DNA of 64,000 bases from Calothrix sp. 336/3. GTDB lineage: Bacteria; Cyanobacteriota; Cyanobacteriia; Cyanobacteriales; Nostocaceae. The first letter of the stretch is position 1. Each line of letters begins with the position of its first letter. Shown in pieces: positions 35,932 to 44,769 of the stretch. The stretch lies in contig NZ_CP011382.1 of NCBI RefSeq assembly GCF_000734895.2, forward strand, positions 5,682,700 through 5,746,699, written 5' to 3'. The translations under genes and the position numbers were made by a program. Under the pieces are notes generated by a model that saw only the letters and a list, made by a program, of their open reading frames with translations, ran no database searches and was not told the DNA's origin.

Positions 35932-37371
35932 CCCTCTTTTGTTACTACGGGGAGAGTATAATCAGAAAAAAAGCAGACAAAGTAAGTAATAGGAATGGTT
36001 ACGCCGCGCAGACAGCCAGTAAGCACAGTGGCATTCATAGATAACTACTGCCAGCACTATTATTCAGTATTTGAGGATGTGAGGCATTTTGAAGCTTTCA
36101 AATTCTTACATTTGGGCATAGTTTCAGAAATCCCGCGAAAAACCCTACCCCTAATAGCTAAAACAGTGGGGTTAAAAGATAGCCAAACACTACATCATTT
36201 TTTGAGAGATGCACTGTGGGATGTCAAAAAGTTAAGAGAAATTAGGCTGTGGTTGATCAAAAGGTTTATTGGAGAAAGAGAAATAATTTTATGTATTGAC
36301 GAAACCGGGGATAAGAAAAAGGGAAAATCAACAGATTATGTGACTAGTCAATATATCGGAAACTTAGGCAAGACAGAGAATGGAATAGTATCTGTAAATG
36401 CTTATGGTGTAGTAGATGGGATTACTTATCCTCTAATGTTCCAAATATTTAAACCGAGAAATCGCTTAAGAGAAGGCGATAAATATAAGAGTAAACCCCA
36501 AATAGCAATAGAGATTATTCAAGAGTTGAAAGAATGGGGTTTCAAAATTAAATTAGTGTTAGCGGATAGCCTATATGGTGAGAGTGGAGATGTAATTAGA
36601 TGTTTAGAAAAATTAGAACTAGAGTTTATCGTAGCAATTCGCTCCAATCATGGAGTGTTGATGCCCCCAGGAAGCCGAAAACGTTATAATCGCTGGAAAG
36701 CTTATGAGCAAAAGCTTTCACATCGTCAAACTGAAACTCGTTACTTGAGAGAAATTATTTTTGGTAAACGTCGCCGTACCAGATACTACCAAATCAGTAA
36801 GATGAATACACCCGACCCTACGGGAGATGAAAGTTGGTACATCATGACAAATTTATCAACTGATTTGTCACTGAATGTCGCGCAACTTTATAGTTTAAGA
36901 AATTGGATTGAATATGGTTTTAAACAAGTTAAGAATGAACTAGGTTGGGCTGATTTTCGTCTAACTGATTATGAAAGTATTGAACGCTGGTGGGAAATCA
37001 TTTTTAGTGCTTACCTTTTCGTTAGCATTCAGGCTACTTATTTTCAACTTCATGTCCAAAATCAATCAACATCTAGTTCAGAATTACCTTCCTCAATAGA
37101 CTTTAATAGTTCTCAATATAGTCAACATCCTAATTGGGAATCTGGTACCACATGGAAGAGTGCCTTAAATAATCTGAGATTGCTCATTCAACCCTATATT
37201 TTTTACTGTTTGATTCAACCTTGGCTCACAGTATTTAACATTCCTGGTATGAAGCGTTGCTTTTTGAAATTAATCAACTTTATGAATGATTTTCGCGCTT
37301 CTCCAGTCAGTTTCTCTGTTGCTAGTTGAACCTCTTGTCAATTTTTCTCTTCCTAAAGTAACAAAAGAGGG
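35932..37371 (+). mobile_element. IS701-like insertion sequence, 1440 bp
   Basis: Terminal inverted repeats start CCCTCTTTTGTTACT at both ends (perfect over 15 bp). The flanks carry the direct repeat ATAAT (35927-35931 and 37372-37376); because the site is palindromic, a 3-bp TAA duplication with slightly longer ends is also possible. It encodes one complete transposase. The sites flanking it are the outer ends of two foldback repeats. Confidence 0.85.
35995..37329 (+). CDS. IS4-superfamily (IS701-like) transposase
   Basis: The 444-residue DDE transposase has a first Asp in LCIDETGDKKKG, a second in LVLADSLYGES, and the C-terminal Glu region in NWIEYGFKQVKNELGWADFR with the following YESIERWWE. 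This arrangement is that of IS701. The frame is intact and starts 63 bp inside the left end. It is probably functional. Confidence 0.9.
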   Translation: MVTPRRQPVSTVAFIDNYCQHYYSVFEDVRHFEAFKFLHLGIVSEIPRKTLPLIAKTVGLKDSQTLHHFLRDALWDVKKLREIRLWLIKRFIGEREIILCIDETGDKKKGKSTDYVTSQYIGNLGKTENGIVSVNAYGVVDGITYPLMFQIFKPRNRLREGDKYKSKPQIAIEIIQELKEWGFKIKLVLADSLYGESGDVIRCLEKLELEFIVAIRSNHGVLMPPGSRKRYNRWKAYEQKLSHRQTETRYLREIIFGKRRRTRYYQISKMNTPDPTGDESWYIMTNLSTDLSLNVAQLYSLRNWIEYGFKQVKNELGWADFRLTDYESIERWWEIIFSAYLFVSIQATYFQLHVQNQSTSSSELPSSIDFNSSQYSQHPNWESGTTWKSALNNLRLLIQPYIFYCLIQPWLTVFNIPGMKRCFLKLINFMNDFRASPVSFSVAS

Positions 37372-37374
37372 ATA

Positions 37375-37478
37375 ATACCAATTCACGAGAATCCTGATAC
37401 ATATAGATTTCACGTAGGGGTTTAGCAATGCTAAACCCCTACCTGGATATTTGTATCATCATTAAAGTGAAATCGTAT
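37375..37478. repeat. foldback repeat B (MITE-like), 104 bp
   Basis: Long imperfect inverted arms begin ATACCAATTCACGAG at left and, read inward from the right, ATACGATTTCACTTT; the similarity continues about 32 bp. The centre is a near-perfect palindrome (GTAGGGGTTTAGC ... GCTAAACCCCTAC, 37414-37442). Almost the whole element can fold into one hairpin. Confidence 0.7.
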
Positions 37479-37489
37479 AAGACGTTTAT

Positions 37490-37518
37490 ATCCCCGACTT
37501 TTTGGAAAAGTCGGGGAT
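37490..37518. repeat. 13-bp perfect hairpin
   Basis: ATCCCCGACTTTT pairs perfectly with AAAAGTCGGGGAT around the loop TGG. A relative (GATCCCGGACTTCT / AGAAATCGGGGATC) lies at about 55653-55683 after the TPR-CHAT gene. This repeat family is frequent in Nostocales intergenic DNA. Confidence 0.75.
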
Positions 37519-37710
37519 CTGGTATATTTGTCATCCCTAGGGAAAATCATGGTATTTTAAACAACAATGTATAAAACCTTTCTATTTTTTATTTTGATTT
37601 TCTATGGCTTAGGGGAAAAGGAATAACATCAGTTTCCGCAGAGTCGAAGTTTGAACCCCACCCGCAAAACAAACTTATTTTAATGTCACCCTCAAGGAGA
37701 CACTGACACA

Positions 37711-39912
37711 GTGAAAGCACAGGAATTACTCAGGAAGTATGCAGCAGGGGAAAGGGATTTTCGCGGGGAAAATCTCCGGGGACAGTGTTTTAAGGGGAAA
37801 AACCTGGCAGGGGCAGATTTTAGCAAAGCAGATATTCGCAGTGCAGATTTTAGTCATGCCAATTTAACTGGGGCGAATTTTAGGGGAGCGAAAGCGGGAT
37901 TACAAAAGCGGTGGGCGATTTTCCTGCTTGCTGTTTCCTTCTTGATGTCAGTGCTGTCAGGGTATTGCTCTATTTTCGTAGGTGCTATTGTAGCGGCAAT
38001 ATTTGATGGCTCAATTCTATATAAAGATAATCCAATTGTAGGAACAATTACAGGCTGGGTTTGCTTAATTTTGCTGATTATCTTCTGTGTAGTTACTATT
38101 CGCCAAGGAATCGCAGCTGCTTTTGGAGCCGTAGCCGTAGCCTTCGCCGGAGCCGTAGCCGTAGCCGTAGCCGTAGCCGTAGCCGTAGCCGTAGCCGTAG
38201 CCGTAGCCGTAGCCTTCGCCGTAGCCTTAGCCGGAGCCGTAGCCTTAGCCGTAGCCTTAGCCGGAGCCGTAGCCGGAGCCGTAGCCGGAGCCGTAGCCGG
38301 AGCCGTAGCCTTCGCCGGAGCCGTAGCCGGAGCCGTAGCCGGAGCCGTAGCCGTAGCCGGAGCCTTTACTTTATTTGCTGCTTACATCGCTTGGCGAGCT
38401 ATGAAAGGGGACGAAAAACAAGCCCTAATTCGCAATGTTGCTGTGGCTTTTGCAGCTACGGGTGGTACGAGTTTTCGCGGTGCGACTTTAACAGATGCCG
38501 ATTTTACCGGAGCTACCCTGAAAAATACGGATTTGAGAACAGCTATTCCCATCCGTACCCGTTGGCGAGATGTGAAAAAACTTGACCTAATTCGTCCAGG
38601 AAATACTTACCTGAAAAACACCCAAGTCAGGCAATTATTGCTGACAGGACAGGGACAAGACAAGAATTTTGATGATTTGAAACTACGGGGAATCAATTTA
38701 CAGGGTGCGAATTTACAAGACGCAAGTTTTATCGCCGCAGATTTAAGCGCAGCGAATTTACAAGACGCTGATTTATCGAGAGCGAAACTCAAACAAACCC
38801 AACTGGACGCAACTGACTTGACTGGTGCAACTCTCACGGGTTCCTTCATCGAAGATTGGGGAATTACTAGCAGCACCAACTTTACTGGGGTGAGGTGCGA
38901 GTATGTGTTTATGCGAGTCCCCACGAAGGAACAGCCCGTTCCTCTGCGCAAGCCAGATAATCATGCAGAAGTGTTTGCTGATGGGGAATTTGGCGATTTT
39001 ATTAAACCGATTGTTGATACCCTGGATTTATACCACAACCAAGGAGTTGACCCCAGAGCGATCGCAATTTCCTTCAAAGAGTTAGTCAAAAATAACCCCG
39101 ATGCAGAATTAGAAATTGTCGCCATGGAAAAGCGGGGAGAAGATAAATTTTTACTGCGGGCAAAAGTTACACCGGAAGCTGATAAGTCGCAACTCAGTGC
39201 AGAATATTTTGACACTTATAATCAAATCAAAGGCTTACCAGAACAAGAAATTAAAGCCTTAATTGCCGAAAACTCTCACCAAATTCGTGAATTAAAAAGT
39301 GCAGTCATGACAGTATTAGCAGCTGACAAACGACGGGGAATTTTGCTGATGTCAGCTAACCCCATAAATACCAGCAAGCTGCGCTTAGACGAAGAAGTGC
39401 GAGAGATTAAAGAGGGTTTAAAACGCGCCAAACAACGGGAATCATTCATCATCGATACAGCCGAAGCGGTACGCTACCGAGACATCCACCGAGCAATATT
39501 AGACTATGAACCCCAGATAATTCACTTTTCTGGACATGGTGACGGGGAAAGTGGTTTAGCTTTTGAAGATGAAACTGGCAACATGAAATTAATTGATACC
39601 GAAGCGATCGCGGAACTGTTTGAATTATTCTCTGATCAAGTAGAATGTGTAGTCTTAAATGCTTGTTATTCGGAAGTCCAGGCACAAGCCATAGTCCAAC
39701 ATATTAACTATGTGATTGGTATGAATCAAGCAATTCCAGATAAGGCAGCGATCGAATTTGCCATTGGTTTTTATGATGCTTTAGGTGCGGGTAAATCTGT
39801 GGAGTTTGCCCATAAATTGGGTTGTAATTTGATTAAAAGGGCTGGTGTTTCTGGGGCATTGATTCCCCAATTGTTAACAAAGCCCCTGCTTCTTGACACT
39901 CCCCACGGCTAA
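37711..39912 (+). CDS. pentapeptide-repeat, membrane, Ala-X-repeat, CHAT protease protein
   Basis: The 733-residue protein starts at GTG (AAGGAG 13 bp upstream). Order: pentapeptide repeats (about 13-65), two hydrophobic helices (70-135), a 79-residue stretch alternating Ala with Val/Gly/Leu/Phe (140-218), one more hydrophobic part, a second pentapeptide block (about 255-400), an uncharacterised alpha/beta segment (410-540), and a C-terminal CHAT domain (about 545-720). The CHAT catalytic pair is intact: His in HFSGHGDGES (~608) and Cys in VLNACYSE (~652). CHAT proteases act in bacterial cell-death and defence pathways, usually switched on by a sensor. Membrane localisation is predicted. The last residues (LLLDTPHG) are coded by an IS200/IS605-like end, so the original C-terminus may have been altered. 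Confidence 0.85.
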   Translation: MKAQELLRKYAAGERDFRGENLRGQCFKGKNLAGADFSKADIRSADFSHANLTGANFRGAKAGLQKRWAIFLLAVSFLMSVLSGYCSIFVGAIVAAIFDGSILYKDNPIVGTITGWVCLILLIIFCVVTIRQGIAAAFGAVAVAFAGAVAVAVAVAVAVAVAVAVAVAFAVALAGAVALAVALAGAVAGAVAGAVAGAVAFAGAVAGAVAGAVAVAGAFTLFAAYIAWRAMKGDEKQALIRNVAVAFAATGGTSFRGATLTDADFTGATLKNTDLRTAIPIRTRWRDVKKLDLIRPGNTYLKNTQVRQLLLTGQGQDKNFDDLKLRGINLQGANLQDASFIAADLSAANLQDADLSRAKLKQTQLDATDLTGATLTGSFIEDWGITSSTNFTGVRCEYVFMRVPTKEQPVPLRKPDNHAEVFADGEFGDFIKPIVDTLDLYHNQGVDPRAIAISFKELVKNNPDAELEIVAMEKRGEDKFLLRAKVTPEADKSQLSAEYFDTYNQIKGLPEQEIKALIAENSHQIRELKSAVMTVLAADKRRGILLMSANPINTSKLRLDEEVREIKEGLKRAKQRESFIIDTAEAVRYRDIHRAILDYEPQIIHFSGHGDGESGLAFEDETGNMKLIDTEAIAELFELFSDQVECVVLNACYSEVQAQAIVQHINYVIGMNQAIPDKAAIEFAIGFYDALGAGKSVEFAHKLGCNLIKRAGVSGALIPQLLTKPLLLDTPHG
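38128..38364 (+). repeat. in-frame hexanucleotide repeat GCC-NNN, about 39 units
   Basis: The unit is GCCGTA, with variants GCCGGA, GCCTTA and GCCTTC. Every alanine in residues 140-218 uses the same codon GCC, and only the second codon varies. This shows expansion at DNA level. Unit-length changes keep the reading frame. Confidence 0.95.
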
Positions 39913-39960
39913 AGCCGAGGGATTCCAGCGTCATTGACTTTCCTTGCTGTTACTGGACTT
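39886..39960 (-). mobile_element. remnant end of an IS200/IS605 (tnpB)-type element
   Basis: The hairpin CCC-A-CGGCT-AA-AGCCG-A-GGG preceded by CTTGACACTC matches, from memory, the right end of cyanobacterial tnpB elements read on the minus strand (GGAATCCCTCGGCTTTAGCC, then GTGGGGAGTGTCAAG). No tnpB coding sequence is left. It overlaps the stop codon of the CHAT gene. Confidence 0.5.
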
Positions 39961-39980
39961 GCGTCCAATATCCCGACATA

Positions 39981-42662
39981 ATGTCAATCCCAAATCTCAA
40001 AGCTCAGATTCAAAATAGTATCAATCAATTAATTCGTGCAGTTTGGCAACCAAGAAAAGGTTTAGCGATCGCCGAAGCTTCTGTAATTGGTTTAGTGGCT
40101 GCATTCTCTGCCGTATTCTTGAAAGTCGGTTCTGGTTGGTTGGGTACTTGGCGAGTTCATGCTTCCCACATTCTACCCCCTTGGATTATTCTGCCTGTGG
40201 TAGGTGTGGTTTTCGGTTACTTATCGGGTGTGATGGTGCAACGTCTAGCACCGGAAGCTGCTGGTAGTGGGATTCCCCATGTCAAAGCCTCCCTGGCAAA
40301 TATTCCGGTGAAATTATCTTGGCGTGTGGCTATTATCAAGCTACTTAGTTCCATTTTGGCTTTAGGTTCAGGCTTGACTTTAGGGCGGCAAGGTCCCACG
40401 GTACAAATAGGGGCAGCTCTGGCAGGAGGGATGAGTCGTTGGGTTCCCACTTCCCCCGATCATCGTCGGCAAATGATTGCCGCAGGAGCAGGAGCAGGTT
40501 TAGCAGCAGCATTTAATGCTCCCATTGCCGGGGTATTATTTGTGGTGGAAGAGTTGCTACAAGATTTATCGGGGTTAACCCTGGGTACGGCAATTATTGC
40601 TTCCTTTATTGGGGGGGTTGTCTCCCGCTTATTGGGGGGTAGAAGTTTACAACTCAACTTACAGTTAACAACTTTTTCTAATAGTTTTTCCATCCCCGAA
40701 ATTCCCTTTTATCTCTTACTGGGTATTTTAGCTGGTGTTTTAGCTGCATTCTTTAACAGGGGGCTGTTATTAAGTCTGCAATTATACCGTAGGCTCCACG
40801 TTAGTTTGCCCTTGAGAGTGGCTTTAGCTGGCTTAATTTCGGGAATTGTAATTTCTTTACTACCACAATCCTTCCGTGATAATACGGGACTGCGAGAGTT
40901 CGTCATTAAGGGTTCTACCAATGCACCCCTAGCTGCCATGACTTTTGTTGCCCAATTTTTGCTAACTCTAGTCGCCTTTGGTTCTGGTGCTCCGGGGGGG
41001 TTATTCGCGCCCAGTTTAATTTTGGGTTCTACCCTGGGTTATCTTGTGGGAGTGTTTGAGCATGAGGTTTTAGGGGTTGGCTCTGCTACCACCTACGCTT
41101 TAGCAGGAATGGGAGCTTTTTTTAGTGCAGTCTCCAAAGTTCCGATTACGGCGATCGTGATTGTCTTTGAGATGACAACGGATTTTAATTTGGTATTACC
41201 TTTGATGGTAGGTTCTGTGACTTCCTACCTTGTGGCGGACAAATTATTTCCCGGTTCTCTCTATACTCGTCTGTTATTGCTCAAGGGTATTGATATTCAA
41301 CAACAAAGTTCCGTAGAGGGTGTACTGACAAAGTTAACTGCCCAAGAGGTGATGCAAAGACGGGTAGAAAGTCTGGATGTGGAGATGAGTGTAGATGAAG
41401 CAATGCAAGCATTTTCCCATTCCCATCATCGAGGTTTTCCCGTAGTTGAGGAAGGGGAGTTAGTGGGAATTGTCACCCAAACTGATTTGTTGAAAGTCAG
41501 GGAAATTAACCCGCAAAAAGAGTTAACTTTACGGGAGGTAATGACACCCCAGCCTGTGACTGTCACACCGATACATAATTTAAGTAATGTGCTGTATTTG
41601 CTGAATCGACACCAAATCAGCCGTTTGCCAGTGGTGGAAGGACATCGACTGATTGGGATTATCACCCGTGCAGATATTATTCGCGCCGAGGCAGATCACC
41701 TTAATTGTAATAATCGAGAATCAGGTCCCCAGGCAGAACCATCCTATGTGGTTTACCATACGCGATCGCCAAGTGTGGGACGAGGCAGATTACTAGTTCC
41801 CGTAGCAAACCCAGAAACCGCCGCCACCTTATTACAAATGGCAGCCGCGATCGCCCGCGATCGCCACTATGAAATCGAATGTGTGCAAGTAATTCTCGTC
41901 TCTCGGCAAAGTTCTCCCGCCGAAACTGCGGTCAAAACTACCCCCAGTCGCCGACTATTACGAGTTGCGGAAGTCTACGGCAAAAAATGGAAAATACCAG
42001 TACATACACAAATTCGTGTTGCCCATGACACCGCCCAAGCTATCCTGGAAACGGTGAAAGAGCGCCATATAAATTTAATCCTTATGGGCTGGAAAGGAAA
42101 TACATCTACCCCAGGACGGATTTTTGGTGATGTTGTCGATACCCTGATTCGCCAAGCTAATTGTGAAGTAGTTCTCGTAAAATTGGCAGAGAATCAACAA
42201 TTACCATCCCTGGGAAATCATCCCGCCACCCTACCGATACCGGACTTTCCCTCATCCCAATTCAACCGTTGGTTAGTACCGATGGCAGGAGGTCCCAATG
42301 CCCGCGAGGCGATAAAATTATTACCAGCCTTAGTCACCCTGGGCAATGACCCCAAAATTCGCCTCACCAGGGTAATTCAACCGACAGAAACAGAGCCAGA
42401 TATGAAAGTTTTAGAAGAGGCAATCCGTCAACTGATGCGTCGTCGGCAATTAGCTAGTACGGTGGTTGCGGCTCCAGTTAGGGCAGAATCAGTACCAGAA
42501 GGCATCATTCAACTAGTAAATAATGGACATTATGACGTGGTAGTTCTAGGTGCTTCCCGTGAAGGAATGCTACAACAGGCAATTAAGGGGAACATTCCCG
42601 AGGCGATCGCCTCTGGAGTAGATAGCACCGTAATTTTAGTTAGGAGTGCCATTAGCAGTTAA
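39981..42662 (+). CDS. CLC-type chloride channel/transporter with CBS and USP domains
   Basis: The 893-residue protein has a CLC membrane domain (about 20-440; GSGIPHVK, GRQGPTVQIG, GAPGGLFAPSLILG), two CBS domains (about 450-570), and two universal-stress-protein-like domains (about 590-725 and 750-893). CLC proteins move Cl- with or without H+ exchange; CBS and USP domains bind adenine nucleotides, so gating by energy state is likely. The gating glutamate of the GREGP motif is Gln here (Q137), while the internal EE pair (FVVEELLQD) is kept. It follows the CHAT gene by about 70 bp but is probably a separate function. Confidence 0.92.
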   Translation: MSIPNLKAQIQNSINQLIRAVWQPRKGLAIAEASVIGLVAAFSAVFLKVGSGWLGTWRVHASHILPPWIILPVVGVVFGYLSGVMVQRLAPEAAGSGIPHVKASLANIPVKLSWRVAIIKLLSSILALGSGLTLGRQGPTVQIGAALAGGMSRWVPTSPDHRRQMIAAGAGAGLAAAFNAPIAGVLFVVEELLQDLSGLTLGTAIIASFIGGVVSRLLGGRSLQLNLQLTTFSNSFSIPEIPFYLLLGILAGVLAAFFNRGLLLSLQLYRRLHVSLPLRVALAGLISGIVISLLPQSFRDNTGLREFVIKGSTNAPLAAMTFVAQFLLTLVAFGSGAPGGLFAPSLILGSTLGYLVGVFEHEVLGVGSATTYALAGMGAFFSAVSKVPITAIVIVFEMTTDFNLVLPLMVGSVTSYLVADKLFPGSLYTRLLLLKGIDIQQQSSVEGVLTKLTAQEVMQRRVESLDVEMSVDEAMQAFSHSHHRGFPVVEEGELVGIVTQTDLLKVREINPQKELTLREVMTPQPVTVTPIHNLSNVLYLLNRHQISRLPVVEGHRLIGIITRADIIRAEADHLNCNNRESGPQAEPSYVVYHTRSPSVGRGRLLVPVANPETAATLLQMAAAIARDRHYEIECVQVILVSRQSSPAETAVKTTPSRRLLRVAEVYGKKWKIPVHTQIRVAHDTAQAILETVKERHINLILMGWKGNTSTPGRIFGDVVDTLIRQANCEVVLVKLAENQQLPSLGNHPATLPIPDFPSSQFNRWLVPMAGGPNAREAIKLLPALVTLGNDPKIRLTRVIQPTETEPDMKVLEEAIRQLMRRRQLASTVVAAPVRAESVPEGIIQLVNNGHYDVVVLGASREGMLQQAIKGNIPEAIASGVDSTVILVRSAISS

Positions 42663-42748
42663 ACCTGTTGTTTAATTTCATACAAACAGACCATATCTGG
42701 TATTGTTGGGCTATAAAAGTCAAAATTTGTCATGATGCAGGATACTGA

Positions 42749-44326
42749 ATGAATATATTACTTCTCTATCCCAAGTTTCCCAAAAGTTTTTGGTCCTTTG
42801 AAAAAACCCTGGCATTGCTGAATCGCAAAGCGATGCTACCTCCTTTGGGTTTAGCCACTGTTGCCGCAATTTTGCCCCAGGAATGGAATTTTAAACTTAG
42901 CGATCGCAATATTCGTGAAGTTACAGAGGCAGAGTGGGCTTGGGCTGATATCGTGATTCTCTCGGCAATGATTGTCCAAAAAGAAGATTTACTAGAGCAA
43001 ATTCGGGAAGCCAAACGCCGTGGTAAACTCGTTGCTGTGGGAGGTCCCTACCCCACTGCCCTACCTCAGGAAGTCTCCAATGTCGGGGCAGATTATCTGA
43101 TTTTGGATGAAGGGGAAATCACCCTACCCATGTTTGTTGAGGCTATCAATCGAGGGGAAACTTCCGGTGTCTTCCGATCTAACGGGGAAAAACCCGATGT
43201 CACCAGTACACCCATTCCTCGTTTTGATTTACTCGAATTTGATGCTTACTCGGAAATGTCGGTGCAATTTTCCCGTGGTTGCCCCTTTCAGTGTGAATTC
43301 TGCGATATTATCGTTCTCTACGGTCGTAAACCCCGCACCAAAACCCCTGAACAAATTTTGGCTGAACTTGATCGCCTCTATGAGTTGGGGTGGCGACGTA
43401 GTATTTTCATGGTAGATGATAATTTTATTGGTAATAAACGTAACGTTAAGTTATTCCTCAAGGCATTGCAACCTTGGATGGTAGAACATCACTATCCCTT
43501 TTCCTTTGCGACGGAAGCATCCGTAGATTTGGCAAAAGACCAGGAATTGATGGATTTGATGGTTGCTTGTAATTTTGGTGCGGTGTTCTTGGGAATTGAA
43601 ACCCCCGACGAAGAAAGTCTCAGTCTCACCCAGAAATACCAAAATACCAGGGATTCCCTCAGCGAATCGGTATTACAAATTACCCGCTCCGGTCTGCGAG
43701 TCATGGCAGGATTTATCATTGGCTTTGACGGTGAAAAATCTGGTGCCGGTCGGCGAATTGTGCAGTTTGTGGAGCAAACTTCTATCCCTACTGCCCTATT
43801 TAGTATGTTGCAAGCGCTTCCTGATACCGCTCTGTGGCATAGATTAGAAAAGGAAGGTAGACTGCGACAAAAGTCCGCCAACATTAATCAAACAACTTTG
43901 ATGAATTTTGTTCCTACCCGTCCCCTAGAAGAAATTGCCAGGGAGTATATCGAAGCTTTTTGGGAACTCTACGAACCATCTAAGTTTCTTGATCGCGCTT
44001 ACCGTCACTACCGACTCTTGGGAGAAGCTACCTATCCCAAAAAAGGTAAGAAAGCCAAAAAACCATTGAATTGGGTGACAGTGAGAGCATTACTGATTAT
44101 TTGCTGGCGACAAGGTGTACTACGTGAAACCCGGTGGCAGTTTTGGCGACACTTAGGAAGTATGTACAGACATAATCCGGGGGGAATTAGCAGTTATCTC
44201 TCAGTTTGCGCCCAAATCGAGCATTTTATGGAATACCGGGAGATTGTGCGTTATGAAATTGAGAGTCAATTGGCAGATTTCTTAGCCACGGAAAAACAGC
44301 CACAACCAGAAGCTGTCAAAGCTTAA
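42749..44326 (+). CDS. B12-binding radical SAM protein (DUF4070-type C-terminus)
   Basis: The 525-residue protein has an N-terminal cobalamin-binding-like domain (about 1-150; LLYPKFPKSFWSF, LPPLGLATVAAILP, VAVGGPYPTALPQE), a radical SAM core with the [4Fe-4S] motif CPFQCEFCD (about residue 181-189), and a C-terminal helical region. The architecture is that of the family containing the hopanoid C-2 methylase HpnP, but this subclade is distinct and its substrate is unknown. Methylation of an unactivated carbon is a fair guess. It is monocistronic by spacing. Confidence 0.85.
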   Translation: MNILLLYPKFPKSFWSFEKTLALLNRKAMLPPLGLATVAAILPQEWNFKLSDRNIREVTEAEWAWADIVILSAMIVQKEDLLEQIREAKRRGKLVAVGGPYPTALPQEVSNVGADYLILDEGEITLPMFVEAINRGETSGVFRSNGEKPDVTSTPIPRFDLLEFDAYSEMSVQFSRGCPFQCEFCDIIVLYGRKPRTKTPEQILAELDRLYELGWRRSIFMVDDNFIGNKRNVKLFLKALQPWMVEHHYPFSFATEASVDLAKDQELMDLMVACNFGAVFLGIETPDEESLSLTQKYQNTRDSLSESVLQITRSGLRVMAGFIIGFDGEKSGAGRRIVQFVEQTSIPTALFSMLQALPDTALWHRLEKEGRLRQKSANINQTTLMNFVPTRPLEEIAREYIEAFWELYEPSKFLDRAYRHYRLLGEATYPKKGKKAKKPLNWVTVRALLIICWRQGVLRETRWQFWRHLGSMYRHNPGGISSYLSVCAQIEHFMEYREIVRYEIESQLADFLATEKQPQPEAVKA

Positions 44327-44377
44327 AGTTTCAAACAATTCCATACCGAGCTTTTCAACCATGGGGCAAAACATATT

Positions 44378-44397
44378 GACAACGTAAATACGTTGTC
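44378..44397. repeat. 9-bp perfect hairpin after the radical SAM gene
   Basis: GACAACGTA and TACGTTGTC form a perfect stem around AA, 52 bp past the stop codon. No T-run follows, so it is noted as a palindromic repeat rather than a clear terminator. Confidence 0.6.
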
Positions 44398-44413
44398 CCG
44401 TCATATTTAAAGT

Positions 44414-44620
44414 ATGGATGTGTATTTTGCCCTCAATGGTGTCGGTTTCGTTTGGAACGACGAGAAAGCTCGGATTAACCCCAAAAAACATGGCGGTGTG
44501 ACATTTCAACAAGCCGCAGAAGTACTATTCAGATATTATTTCATGCCTTATATCCAAACTCCTGGGAGCAAGGCTTTTGCTCACACAATTCCCGTTGAAC
44601 TCATGTTGCTGAAGATTTAA
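44414..44620 (+). pseudogene. BrnT-like toxin remnant
   Basis: The first ~40 residues match BrnT ribonuclease toxins (FVWNDEKARINPKKHGGVTFQQ, i.e. the F.W...K...N..KHG.F.EA pattern). After AAEVLF the sequence loses all similarity and stops at 68 residues, short of the usual ~90, without the catalytic C-terminal half. No brnA antitoxin gene follows. It is probably a decayed toxin-antitoxin locus. Confidence 0.6.
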
Positions 44621-44769
44621 CTCTTCAAAACTTTTCAAGCGTCCTCTTAGCCCCACAGGTACAACATACCCTACTGGCTAACCTTAAAAAAATATAAGAA
44701 TTTATGCGGTAAGCCATTGACAATATAATACTATTTATACATTTATATTACCGAGTTCAAAAATTTATA

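Noticed and set aside
38061..38585. Open frame of 174 codons with a long Ser-Arg repeat, overlapping the CHAT gene
   Set aside because: It is the +1-shifted reading of the GCC-NNN hexamer array. The in-frame CHAT protein has homologous domains on both sides, so the Ser-Arg reading is an artefact.
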